Origin: Telluria antibiotica
Lineage (GTDB): Bacteria; Pseudomonadota; Gammaproteobacteria; Burkholderiales; Burkholderiaceae_D
Direction: 5' to 3'
Length of the DNA: 64,000 nt
Assembly: GCF_011682055.1 (NCBI RefSeq)
Contig: NZ_JAAQOM010000009.1
Span: 1 to 64,000, forward strand
Below, piece by piece: positions 7,906 to 16,337 of this stretch (position 1 is its first letter; each line of letters starts with the position of its first letter). The notes under the pieces are model-generated. The model ran no database searches, had not been told where the DNA came from, and worked only from the letters and a program-made list of their open reading frames with translations. The translations under genes and the position numbers were made by a program.

Positions 7906-9425
7906 CAGCGATCCTCGACTGTCGAGGTCAGCTTGTTGTCCCTGATGTAGGCAGCATGATCCGGAAGCCTCGACACGATTTTTTTGAAGTTGCGCTCGAG
8001 ATTGCCGTACGCATTCGCGAGCATGGCGTCATCTTGCAGGGCCATGGTCGGCATATAGGATTTCGGTCGAATTCCCTGACCCAGCAGGACCGCATGCCAT
8101 GACGTGCTTTGGAACAGTTCTTCGGCGGCGAGGTTCAATTGGCCGCGCTCGCGGAACAGCTCGATTCTTTCCTGCAGACTGTCTGGAATCTGCATGGTTC
8201 TTACGTAGCGCCACAGCTCCGAGTCGTCGCGTTCGGTGGCGTGGTAGTGCAGGATGAGGAAGTCCCTGACATTTTCGATTTCCCGATGTGCGTCCTTGTT
8301 GAAAGCCTGTGCGCATACTGGAGAAAATCCCGTATCCGGAAAATATCGAATGAGGCGCTGGATGCTGGATTGAATAAATTGAATGCTGGTAGACTCCAGC
8401 GGCTCGAGAAAGCCGCTGGCAAGGCCGATGGCTACCACGTTCTTGCACCAGGGCGTTTTGCGCCGTCCTGCCGTGAACTTGATGCGGTTCACCGCAGCGA
8501 GTGGCTCTCCCTCCAATCCCTCCAGCAGACATCGCTCTGCCGCTTCGTCCGTGATGAATTCGTTCGAATACACCACACCGTTACCGACGCGATGTTGCAA
8601 AGGTATCCGCCACTGCCAACCGAAAGGTTTGGCCGTCGAAATCGTATAGGGCGTCAGTGCCAGTCTCTGTTCACAAGGCACGGCGCACGCGCGGTTCATG
8701 GGCAACCAATGCGACCAGTCTTCATAGTCGACATCCAGCGCCTGCCCAAGAAGCATGGCGCGCATTCCTGAACAGTCGATGAACAAGTCACCCGACACAA
8801 GCTCGCCGGACTTGAGCTTCAGAGCGGTAATGTGCCCATTTTCAGACTCACGTTCCGCCGTCAGCATGTCTTCGATCTTGTGCGACACGCCGCGCGCGAT
8901 GCAGAGCCCCTTCAAATATTTCACGTAGCGTCCGGCGTCGAAGTGATAGGCCGACTGGAGATGCTGCAGCGGATCGCCTGGCCGTTCGGACGCTGGCGCG
9001 AAGAGGTTATGTCGAGCGGCCAACGTACAGAGCGAGAATTCGGAGAAGTCGGCAACCTGTCCCTTCTCCTTCAAACGTAGCCAGTACTGGAAGAAATAGC
9101 CGATGTCGCGTTCCACCCCATACGCGCCGAAAGGGTGGAAATACGTCGACCTTTCATTCAGCCAGCCGCGAAATTCGATGCCGAGCTTGAACGTCGCCCC
9201 GGTGGCGCGTATGAACTCGGCTTCATCGATGCCGACCATTTGATGAAACGTGCGGATCGGCGGGATCGTCGCCTCTCCGACACCCACCGTCCCGATGGTG
9301 TCGGACTCCACCAACACCACCTCGACGGCCCGACCGAACGTGTGCGACAACGCGGCCGCTGTCATCCATCCGGCGGTACCGCCGCCGAGAATGACGACTT
9401 TACTGATCCATTTACCCTTGACCAT
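7905..9425 (-). CDS. Flavin-dependent tryptophan-halogenase-family protein
   Basis: The 506-aa protein has an N-terminal FAD-binding motif GGGTAGW (residues 14-20). Lys80 sits in ATFKLG at the position of the halogenase catalytic lysine, W270-Q-W-R-I-P275 is the hallmark WxWxIP motif, and E344 sits in LEPLESTSIQFI. All residues expected for chlorination or bromination are therefore present. Homologues beside TonB receptors are common in carbohydrate loci of xanthomonads, caulobacters and Oxalobacteraceae, where the natural substrate is unknown. It sits between the receptor and GH30 genes on the same strand and couples to GH30 by a TGATG overlap. No separate flavin reductase is visible. Confidence 0.85.
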   Translation of the reverse strand: MVKGKWISKVVILGGGTAGWMTAAALSHTFGRAVEVVLVESDTIGTVGVGEATIPPIRTFHQMVGIDEAEFIRATGATFKLGIEFRGWLNERSTYFHPFGAYGVERDIGYFFQYWLRLKEKGQVADFSEFSLCTLAARHNLFAPASERPGDPLQHLQSAYHFDAGRYVKYLKGLCIARGVSHKIEDMLTAERESENGHITALKLKSGELVSGDLFIDCSGMRAMLLGQALDVDYEDWSHWLPMNRACAVPCEQRLALTPYTISTAKPFGWQWRIPLQHRVGNGVVYSNEFITDEAAERCLLEGLEGEPLAAVNRIKFTAGRRKTPWCKNVVAIGLASGFLEPLESTSIQFIQSSIQRLIRYFPDTGFSPVCAQAFNKDAHREIENVRDFLILHYHATERDDSELWRYVRTMQIPDSLQERIELFRERGQLNLAAEELFQSTSWHAVLLGQGIRPKSYMPTMALQDDAMLANAYGNLERNFKKIVSRLPDHAAYIRDNKLTSTVEDR

Positions 9426-9456
9426 CCTATCCCCTCGTCTGGCCTCGAATGCCGAA

Positions 9457-9485
9457 AACGCGCCGCAGGAATCCCGCGGCGCGTT
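9457..9485 (-). terminator. Intercistronic hairpin, attenuator candidate
   Basis: AACGCGCCGC and GCGGCGCGTT form a perfect 10-bp stem around a 9-base loop. Read on the minus strand it is followed by TTTT. It lies in the 99 bases between the TonB receptor gene and the halogenase gene. It could partly terminate transcription or protect the receptor mRNA, giving more receptor than downstream enzymes. Confidence 0.6.
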
Positions 9486-9524
9486 CGCTCATGGCGCCTT
9501 TGCGTGGCGCAACCGCCCGATGCG

Positions 9525-12380
9525 CTAGAAGCTTGCTTTCAGGGACACACTATATCGACGGTCGTTAAGTTGCCATAACAAACCGCCCGAGGGGCGCTCG
9601 ACATACGTGTGGTACATGGAGTTCTTCAAATTCACCGCGTCCGCCGACAGCGTGAAGACCTTGTTGATCTGATAGCTCACCGAAGCATCGAGTGACGAGT
9701 ACGGCGCTGCATATTGGTTCGCACCAAACACACCGCTGCCATTGATCTGGTCGAGGTAAGAGGAACGCCAGTTGTATGCGAGACGGGCCTGGATCGGTCC
9801 TTTTTCATAGAGGCCGATCAGGTTGTAGCTGTTCTTGGACAGCTTCGGCAAGGGAATGAGAGTCCCGGGCTTGAGCTCGACTTTCGAATCCACATACGTA
9901 TAGTTGGCCTGGACGCCGAATCCCTTGAACGGGTCGGGAAGGAAATCGAAGAATTGCGTGATACCGGCTTCGATGCCTTTTACCGAACCCGCGCCCAGAT
10001 TGATGCTGGTGCCGATATCGTAGGTGACGCCACCGAAGTTCATCGGTTCGGTCCCTCCGGCCAGGTAACCCTTGATATCCTTCTTGAACAAGCCCAGGAA
10101 CGCCATATTGGACGAGCCCCAATAGTCTTCCACCGTCAAGTCGTAGGAAGTCGCGGTCATCGGCTTCAGGAACGGGTTGCCGGAACTGCCGGTGGGGCGT
10201 CCGTTGGCGTCGTACTGCGAGGGGATGTTCGGATTCAGCTGAACATGGGCGGCCATGTCGGTAAAGTTTGGCCGCGTCATCGTTTTGCTGTAGCCAAAAC
10301 GGACCTGCACATCCTCGTTCAGGTGCAGGCGTGTGTTCAGGCTGGGGAGGAAATTCGAGTAGCTGTTATCGAGCGTGGCGGCGTGCGACCCGGCGCTGTC
10401 CTGGACAAAGCCGATCGAAGTCTGATTGGTCCTGACGATTCGTGCACCGGCAGTACCGTCGAACTCGTAACCGAATACGTTTGTCGCGAAGTCACCCGTG
10501 ACGAACAGGGACTTCGTCTTTTCGTGCTGCTCATTGATATCGCCGGGATGAAACGACGTATCGAACGTATAGGTATTCGGCTTGCCGGCGAACAGCTCCG
10601 CATAAGTCGCGACGGTACGGTCGAACACGTTCGAGTTGGGATTGGCGTACTCCGGGAACACGGCAACAGGCCAACCGATGCCAGGCTTCATGAAGTTGCT
10701 GGCAGGTCCGGCGTAGGCGAGACCCGGATGTTGGGACACTGGAATCAGCGGGCATGCGCCCCAGCTGGGATTGGTACCCGTATCGTTACAGACACCGGTA
10801 TTGTTCCAGTTGCCCCGCAATAGCACCTTGGTATCGGCTGCGCGCAGGCCGACGTGCAGCTTGGTGAAGAAGTGATCGCCGAGGTCGTAGTCGAAATCCT
10901 GGCTGAACGTCGTCATTCTCAGCTTGTGGCGGTCGACCGCGTTGGCGAGCCACTCGTAATACCAATTGTTCGGATTGCCGAAATAGGCGTAGGGGTTGCT
11001 CGGGTTGGCCGGATCGACGATGGAAAATGTCGGAATCTTGCCGCGCACATCGAACGCGAGATTCAGGTTGGGAATGTTGGCAACGCTTCTGCTTTCGTTA
11101 TCGTACAGCTTGATGGAGTCGCCATTCCGGTCGGCGTCATAGCTGGCACGTTCATAAGCGAAGTCGGTCTTCGACTTGAGCTTGTCCGAGATGCGCCATT
11201 TGACGTTCAGGGCCGACAAGTTCGTGCGATTGCGAACGTCCTGGTCGAATCGGGAGGTCGAAAAAATTTGCGGCGACAACACGCCGCTCGTTGCGCTGCC
11301 ATCGGCGCCCCAGGTCCACGTGGAACCCGCCGCTGCGCGCGGGTCGGTGTTCTTGTCGTCGCCGTAGATGTATTCGCCGCGACGGATGAACCTGTAGTTC
11401 GAATAGAGATTCTGCGCCGTGAGCAGAACGTCGTTGTTCACCTGCCATTGGTAGGCCAGTGCCAGGCCCTGGCGCTTGCGGTTACCCGAGTCCTGGTACA
11501 TCTCGAAGGAAGTCGGCACATAGAGTTCCGAGAGCGACCCTTTGTTCGGCATCGAATTGTAGGCCGCAACCTTCGCCGCGGAAGGGGCTTGCGTCGGGTC
11601 GTTCGAACATTTTCCAACCGTTGCGGTCAGGCAGTGCTGCTGCTGTTGAAGAACGGCGTCCTGGCGGTAATAGGTCTCGCTCGCCGTGGCATTCACCAGG
11701 AAGCCCATGCGGCCGAAATCCGTCTTGAATTGGCGGCTCAGGAGGCCGGAACCGGACGGCGACGATTTGCGAATGCGGTCGTAGTAATTGCCTTTTACCG
11801 CAATGACGTTGATGTCGTCTTTCGAGTCGAACGGCAGCCGCGTGCGAATGTTGACCACGCCGCCGATACCGCCCTCGATCAGGTTGGACGCCGCGTTCTT
11901 GTAGACGTCGACGCCGGCCATCAGTTCGGAGGGGAGGCCTTCCAGGTCCGGTGCCCGACCACCGTTGGCCGTAAAAAAGTCGCGTCCATCGATCAGGTTG
12001 CGGACCTGTGTAATGCCGCGGATCGTGATCGCGGGCTCGGTGCGATGGTCGTAGTCGGTGCCACCCTCACCGTAGCGGCGCTGGATCTGCACCCCGGCGA
12101 CCCGCTGCAACGACTCGACAGTATTCACGTCCGGCAGCTTGCCGATGTCGGTTGCCTGGATCGAGTCGACGATCTGGTTGGCGTCCTGCTTGAGGTCACG
12201 CGCCGATTTCAACGCCGCGCGCTGACCGGTGACGATAACGGTGGTCGGAGCGTTCGTGTCCTGGTTTGCACCGGCAGCGCCGGAGTCTTGCGCATGGGCG
12301 GCAATTGGCCCTGCGATTGCAAGCGCGCAGGCTTGGGCCAACACCGTCTTTCTGATCGTTTTTGTATGTCCGTTCCTCAC
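9525..12380 (-). CDS. TonB-dependent outer-membrane receptor, carbohydrate type
   Basis: The 951-aa protein has a signal peptide (LAQACALAIAGPIAAHA). A TonB-box-like TTVIVTGQRAALKSA leads into the plug (IVDSIQATDIGKLPDVNTVESLQRVAGVQIQR to VVNIRTRLPF, about residues 65-185). The long beta-barrel ends in the outer-membrane signature YSVSLKASF. This plug style (LEGLPSELMAGVDVYKN) is typical of receptors for plant or microbial oligosaccharides. The start is GTG at 12380 with AGGGAG upstream. It is the first gene of a unit with the halogenase-like and GH30 genes. Two inverted repeats upstream suggest control by a LacI-type repressor. Confidence 0.9.
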   Translation of the reverse strand: MRNGHTKTIRKTVLAQACALAIAGPIAAHAQDSGAAGANQDTNAPTTVIVTGQRAALKSARDLKQDANQIVDSIQATDIGKLPDVNTVESLQRVAGVQIQRRYGEGGTDYDHRTEPAITIRGITQVRNLIDGRDFFTANGGRAPDLEGLPSELMAGVDVYKNAASNLIEGGIGGVVNIRTRLPFDSKDDINVIAVKGNYYDRIRKSSPSGSGLLSRQFKTDFGRMGFLVNATASETYYRQDAVLQQQQHCLTATVGKCSNDPTQAPSAAKVAAYNSMPNKGSLSELYVPTSFEMYQDSGNRKRQGLALAYQWQVNNDVLLTAQNLYSNYRFIRRGEYIYGDDKNTDPRAAAGSTWTWGADGSATSGVLSPQIFSTSRFDQDVRNRTNLSALNVKWRISDKLKSKTDFAYERASYDADRNGDSIKLYDNESRSVANIPNLNLAFDVRGKIPTFSIVDPANPSNPYAYFGNPNNWYYEWLANAVDRHKLRMTTFSQDFDYDLGDHFFTKLHVGLRAADTKVLLRGNWNNTGVCNDTGTNPSWGACPLIPVSQHPGLAYAGPASNFMKPGIGWPVAVFPEYANPNSNVFDRTVATYAELFAGKPNTYTFDTSFHPGDINEQHEKTKSLFVTGDFATNVFGYEFDGTAGARIVRTNQTSIGFVQDSAGSHAATLDNSYSNFLPSLNTRLHLNEDVQVRFGYSKTMTRPNFTDMAAHVQLNPNIPSQYDANGRPTGSSGNPFLKPMTATSYDLTVEDYWGSSNMAFLGLFKKDIKGYLAGGTEPMNFGGVTYDIGTSINLGAGSVKGIEAGITQFFDFLPDPFKGFGVQANYTYVDSKVELKPGTLIPLPKLSKNSYNLIGLYEKGPIQARLAYNWRSSYLDQINGSGVFGANQYAAPYSSLDASVSYQINKVFTLSADAVNLKNSMYHTYVERPSGGLLWQLNDRRYSVSLKASF

Positions 12381-12525
12381 AGCTCATGTCTCCCTTTAGT
12401 CATTTTTTAGGCAATGCCTTTATGTGCTGCCGGGCTCGATCTGATTCGCATTCCCACAGGCCGGAATGTGGCTCGGGTCCAGCAGGTCCTGACGCCCGTA
12501 TCAACGGGAACAACCATTCCGCGCG

Positions 12526-12543
12526 TGCGACAAGGTTGTCGCA
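12526..12543. promoter_or_regulatory. Operator candidate 1 for the receptor unit
   Basis: TGCGACAA-GG-TTGTCGCA is a perfect 8-bp inverted repeat with a 2-base centre, about 146 bases before the receptor start codon. It lies 2 bases from a second inverted repeat. Confidence 0.5.
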
Positions 12544-12545
12544 AA

Positions 12546-12575
12546 CAATGTTACGAGAAAGCATTGGTAACATTG
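12546..12575. promoter_or_regulatory. Operator candidate 2 for the receptor unit
   Basis: CAATGTTAC and GTAACATTG are perfect 9-bp arms separated by 12 bases. The GGTAACATT core looks like sites bound by LacI-family sugar regulators near proteobacterial TonB-receptor operons. No regulator gene is in the window. Confidence 0.5.
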
Positions 12576-12735
12576 CTATGCGGATTTTGCGTGTATGTAT
12601 AGCGATTCCGGATAGATCCGCCTATGCCCGCAGCGGGGCCGGGCTGCAGATCTGAATCGCCATGGCGTCCGTCGGAAGTGACGGTGACATTGAAGGGGAC
12701 GACTGGCGCGCCATCGATGTGGCGACGCCACGGAC

Positions 12736-13377
12736 TCAGTGGGCGGGCTCCTGCCGCGCTAGCCCGTTCCTGATCGTGATCGCCTGGAGCCGCGGCTCGT
12801 GCTCCTTGATCGTCGCCACGTCGTACGCATAAGCGTCGACCACCTGGACGCCCATGGACACCGGCGCATAAAGGCCGTACCGCTTTTCCATGCCCGTCAG
12901 CAGGTCCACGGTGCCCGCATAGGTCACTTCGCCTTCGACCACCTCGAATGACGGTGGATGCTTCGGCCCGACGGGGTGCTGTTCTTTTGCGCCGTCCACC
13001 AGCAACGTATCCAGGACGTACCTGCCCGGCTTGGCGGGCGTGAGGAAGATCAGGAAGCCGTGGTCCGCGTCTTCCGAGCGTTGCCGATGCACGTAGGACG
13101 CCCGCGTGTCGCCGTACGGCTGGACGACGAACGCGGTGCCGCCGGCACCGCGCAGCGGGGCGTAGAACGCGACCGCTTTCCGGTACGACGGGGTGTGGGT
13201 CGGCAGATCGGTGCGGTAGTCCCGGCTGCGGTACACGAGGGTTGTCGCCACCAGGCCGTAGCCGGGCTGCATCAGCGGCACGCTCGTATCGCCCAGGTGG
13301 CGTGCAGGCGGGCCCTGGCAGGCGCCGAGCGTGACGAGGACCGCCGGCACCAGCAGCGATCGGGCGAGGTTCGGCAT
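12736..13377 (-). CDS. Putative lipoprotein of unknown function
   Basis: The 213-aa product starts MPNLARSLLVPAVLVTLGAC. It has a short basic n-region, a hydrophobic core and a lipobox LGAC with Cys20, so it should be lipidated and anchored to a membrane. The rest (YGLVATTLVYRSRDYRTDLP, AFVVQPYGDT, GRYVLDTLLVDG, MEKRYGLYAPVSMGVQVVDAYAYD) suggests a beta-rich periplasmic domain that I do not recognise. The frame stays open further upstream, but the ATG at 13377 gives the only sensible lipoprotein start. It follows the TPR gene by 29 bases on the same strand. Confidence 0.7.
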   Translation of the reverse strand: MPNLARSLLVPAVLVTLGACQGPPARHLGDTSVPLMQPGYGLVATTLVYRSRDYRTDLPTHTPSYRKAVAFYAPLRGAGGTAFVVQPYGDTRASYVHRQRSEDADHGFLIFLTPAKPGRYVLDTLLVDGAKEQHPVGPKHPPSFEVVEGEVTYAGTVDLLTGMEKRYGLYAPVSMGVQVVDAYAYDVATIKEHEPRLQAITIRNGLARQEPAH

Positions 13378-13406
13378 CCGGATTCCTTTGCCGGCAGCCC
13401 GGCCGT

Positions 13407-14585
13407 TCAGTGTTTGACGCGTGGCACGAGCAGCTTGTTCAAGCCCTCGAGCAGCGTAGGTCCGCCGGCCACGGGTGTGCGTTCCAGGGCGCGTGCGATC
13501 AAGCGGTCCGCCAGGTCGCTGCGCTGCTCCAGTTTCAGCAGTGCTGCCTGGGCATAGACCGAGCCGAAATTGTTCCGGTCGAGCTTGTTGGCGACGACGA
13601 TGGCCTGCTTCGCCTCGTCGACGCGCCCGAGGTGGACGAGGGCCGACGCCAGTCCGCCATGGGCTTCGGCGAAACCACGGTCGTGTTCGATCGCGATCCG
13701 GAAACGGATTTCCGCCGCCGCTGCGTCGCCGCCGGTGAGCAGCGTCCAGCCGAGCGCGACGTCGGTGCCGGCGTTGCCCGGCATATCGTCGCTGGCCCGG
13801 GTCAGGGCCGCCACCGCGCCGGCGTGGTCTTCCCGGTGCAGCAGAGTCAGGCCGTAACCGAGCAGGGCGCGCCCGTTGTCGGGCTGCTGCGCCAGCACCG
13901 TGGCGAAGTGCGCATTGGCGCTGTCGATATCCTGGTCTTCCAGCGCCAGCGAGCCCGCGACGGCATTGGCGTCCGGATTGTCCGGCACGTCCGCCAGCAC
14001 TTGTAGGGCCAGGTCGCGCGCCCGCTCGCGGTCGCCTGCGTCGAAGCTGAGGAGCGACAGGTACGCGCGCCCGGCCGGGCCGGCGTCCCCGGCGATCCAC
14101 GCTTCGCATGCCGCGCTGGCGCCTTCCAGGTTGCCTTCGTGGTGCAGGCAGTAGGCGAGGAATTTCGCGTTCGTCGGGCTGTCGAGCCCGGCGTCGCGCG
14201 CGGCCGCAAAGCGGACGGCCGCCTCGTCGTAGCGTTCCTGGAAAAAGAGGGCGATGCCCAGGTTGTGCTCGAGGGCAGCGCTGCGTTCGCCGCCGGCGGC
14301 AAGCGCCTGCAGGATCGTCGAGGCTTCGGCAAAGCGGTGCTGGGACAAGTAGACCGACGCAATCCTGCTTTGCGCCACGACCGAGCCCGGCTCCAGTTCG
14401 AGCAGGCGGACCAGGTAGGCGAGGGCATCGTCGTGCTGTCCGGCCCGATGGTACAGCTCCCCCATCTCGAGCAGCAGTGACCGATTGTCTGGATCGATCT
14501 TCAGGAAGGCGGAGAAACGCTGTATTTGCTGTTGCAGCTGCTCGATCGATGCCATGGTTGCCCGAGTGTGGAAAGAATTTGACAT
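13407..14585 (-). CDS. TPR-repeat protein
   Basis: The 392-aa protein is mostly tetratricopeptide repeats from about residue 30 to 380 (for example LLEMGELYHRAGQHDDALAYLVRLLELEPGS, HFATVLAQQPDNGRALLGYGLTLLHREDHAGAVAAL). TPR proteins are scaffolds for protein partners. No signal peptide or membrane segment is visible, so it is probably cytoplasmic. The start is ATG 14585, or ATG 14555 (MASIEQLQQQ). It diverges from the flagellar cluster across about 220 bases and is probably co-transcribed with the lipoprotein gene. A role in flagellar biology is possible only by neighbourhood. Confidence 0.75.
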   Translation of the reverse strand: MSNSFHTRATMASIEQLQQQIQRFSAFLKIDPDNRSLLLEMGELYHRAGQHDDALAYLVRLLELEPGSVVAQSRIASVYLSQHRFAEASTILQALAAGGERSAALEHNLGIALFFQERYDEAAVRFAAARDAGLDSPTNAKFLAYCLHHEGNLEGASAACEAWIAGDAGPAGRAYLSLLSFDAGDRERARDLALQVLADVPDNPDANAVAGSLALEDQDIDSANAHFATVLAQQPDNGRALLGYGLTLLHREDHAGAVAALTRASDDMPGNAGTDVALGWTLLTGGDAAAAEIRFRIAIEHDRGFAEAHGGLASALVHLGRVDEAKQAIVVANKLDRNNFGSVYAQAALLKLEQRSDLADRLIARALERTPVAGGPTLLEGLNKLLVPRVKH

Positions 14586-14805
14586 GATTCTACGCTATTA
14601 ATAATTCCATGACACAAGCGTATGAGCCGGAAAAATGACGCGTTTCCCTCAGTTTTCCCCTCTGAAGCGCGTGTTTTTCGCACGTTCCGATTCCAGAAAA
14701 ACAACAGCGGGGCAGCAAATTGTTGCTCATTATGCTTTCTCTGATGCTATGATTGTTTCCGCGCAAGCTTGCGCGAAAGAAATTTAACTTTACATGGAAG
14801 TTGCG
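14586..14805. promoter_or_regulatory. Divergent promoter region of the flagellar cluster
   Basis: A TATGAT at about 14747 is a possible -10 element with weak -35 candidates (TTGTTG, TTGCTC) at imperfect spacing. CGCGCAAGCTTGCGCG (14760-14775) is a perfect 16-bp palindrome about 30 bases before flgF. It could be an operator or a leader hairpin. I checked for sigma-54 and sigma-28 elements and found none with correct spacing. Confidence 0.35.
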
Positions 14806-15537
14806 ATGGATTCAATGATCCTGGCCGCCGCCGCGATGCAGAATGACCAACTGCGCCTCGACAGCATTGCCCAGAACGTCGCCAATGTGTTAACTCCTGG
14901 TTACAAAAAGCAGACCGTGACGACGTCCGCTTTCGAAGTGCAGATGAACGCTGCGCTGGCCGGACGCGACCTCCGCCTGTCTGCATTGCCCGGCGCGCCC
15001 GCGCGCGTGTCGATCGACCCGGCGGCCGGCGCGCTGCGGTCCACGGGCAATTTGCAGGACGTGGCCATCGAGGGTCAGAGTTTCTTTGAAGTCAATACGC
15101 CGACCGGCCCCGCATACACCCGCCAGGGCGCTTTCAAGACCGATGTCCAGGGCCGCCTGGTCGGTGCGCACGGGATGCCCATGATGGGCGAGGGCGGCGA
15201 GATCACGCTGGCCGGCGGGCCGTTCCGGATCGCTGCCAACGGCGACGTGATCCAGGGCGACCGCGTGGCGGGCCGCCTCAAGCGCGTGCTGTTCGAGCAT
15301 GCCGAGCGCCTGCTGCCGCAGGGTGACGGCTTGTATCTGCAAGGCGGCGCCGTCGTGACGGAGCCGCGCAGCAGCGAGCCGCTCCGTCCCGGGTTCCAGG
15401 AACATTCGAATGTCAGCTCGCCGCAGGAAATGGTGCGGCTGAACGAAACCATCCGCCACTTCGAGGCGCTGGCAAGAATCGTACAGGGTAACGACGAGTC
15501 CCTGGGAAACGCAATCCGCAAGCTTGGAGACTTCTAG
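14806..15537 (+). CDS. flgF: Flagellar proximal rod protein FlgF
   Basis: The protein has 243 aa from ATG 14806, which has GGAAG upstream; an ATG at 14794 would add 4 residues. It shows the rod/hook N-terminal motif (LDSIAQNVANVLTPGYKKQ), the central FlgF/FlgG fold (VAIEGQSFFEVNTPTGPAYTRQGAFKTDVQGRLVG) and the C-terminal rod helix (SNVSSPQEMVRLNETIRHFEALARIVQ). It builds the proximal rod in the periplasm after export by the flagellar type III apparatus. It is the first gene of the cluster. The usual bacterial order puts flgF inside flgBCDEFGHIJ, so this cluster is rearranged. Confidence 0.88.
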   Translation: MDSMILAAAAMQNDQLRLDSIAQNVANVLTPGYKKQTVTTSAFEVQMNAALAGRDLRLSALPGAPARVSIDPAAGALRSTGNLQDVAIEGQSFFEVNTPTGPAYTRQGAFKTDVQGRLVGAHGMPMMGEGGEITLAGGPFRIAANGDVIQGDRVAGRLKRVLFEHAERLLPQGDGLYLQGGAVVTEPRSSEPLRPGFQEHSNVSSPQEMVRLNETIRHFEALARIVQGNDESLGNAIRKLGDF

Positions 15538-15541
15538 CCCC

Positions 15542-16324
15542 ATGAACGATTCGCTCTACATCGCCGCCACCGGCATGCACATGCAGCAGAAAAGTGTCGA
15601 CACGATCGCCAACAACATGGCGAACGTGAACACCCCCGGCTTTAAGCGCGGCAAGGTCAGTTTCGAAGACATGGTGTACCGCGACCTCGGCGGCGCGGGT
15701 GCCGTCGCCGGCGCGCCGGGCGCCCAGCGTCTGTGGCAGGGCAGCGGCGTCGCCGTGTCGTCCATCCTCAAGTCCTTCGTTGCCGGCGAGCTGAAAAAGA
15801 CCGACCAGCAGATGGACCTGGCGATCCAGGGAGAAGGGTTCGTCGAGGTCGTCGCTGCCGACGGCTCGGCTGCCTACTCGCGCGGCGGCAATCTCGTCAT
15901 CGACAAGGACGGTTTCCTGGCCAGCGCCGGCGGCCACCCGATCAAGCCATCGATCCATGTCGGCACCGACGCGAAAGACATCACGATCGAGGCCGACGGC
16001 CGCGTGCTCGTGCGCGCCCGCGACGGGGCCAGCCCCATGGAGGCGGGACGCATCGAGCTGGTGCGTTTTGCCGATCCGTCGGGTCTCGCGGCCCTCGGCG
16101 GCAATCTGTACCAGCCCACCGAACGTTCGGGCGACGCGATCAACGGCCGCGCCGGCGAGGATGGATTCGGCACCTTCGCGCAAGGCTATGTCGAAGCGTC
16201 CAACGTGAACCTCGTCGAGGAGATGGTCGACCTGATGGTGGCGCAGCGCGCCTACGAATCGAGCGTCAAGGTGATCCAGGCCTCGGACGAGATGCTTGCC
16301 ATGAGCAATAACCTGCGCAAGTAA
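15542..16324 (+). CDS. flgG: Flagellar distal rod protein FlgG
   Basis: The 260-aa product (MNDSLYIAATGMHMQQKSVDTIANNMANVNTPGFKR at the N-terminus) is a typical FlgG. Full-length features continue with DLAIQGEGFVEVVAADGSAAYSRGGNLVIDKDGFL and the C-terminal GYVEASNVNLVEEMVDLMVAQRAYESSVKVIQASDEML. It forms the drive-shaft of the rod that crosses the periplasm through the P and L rings. The ATG at 15542 lies 4 bases after the flgF stop; an earlier in-frame ATG at 15524 overlaps flgF and is less likely. Length is normal for the family. Confidence 0.95.
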   Translation: MNDSLYIAATGMHMQQKSVDTIANNMANVNTPGFKRGKVSFEDMVYRDLGGAGAVAGAPGAQRLWQGSGVAVSSILKSFVAGELKKTDQQMDLAIQGEGFVEVVAADGSAAYSRGGNLVIDKDGFLASAGGHPIKPSIHVGTDAKDITIEADGRVLVRARDGASPMEAGRIELVRFADPSGLAALGGNLYQPTERSGDAINGRAGEDGFGTFAQGYVEASNVNLVEEMVDLMVAQRAYESSVKVIQASDEMLAMSNNLRK

Positions 16325-16337
16325 GCGGATTGTCCCC

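Larger units (their letters stand above)
12381..12735. other. Leader region of the TonB receptor unit
   Basis: These 355 bases lie between the receptor start and the end of the lipoprotein gene. Apart from the two inverted repeats described separately, I see no gene. The receptor promoter must lie here on the minus strand. Confidence 0.5.

Noticed and set aside
14710..14735. Sigma-54 promoter before flgF (GGCAGC...TTGTTGC)
   Set aside because: Spacing between GG and GC is 12 instead of 10 bases, so it does not fit the -24/-12 rule.
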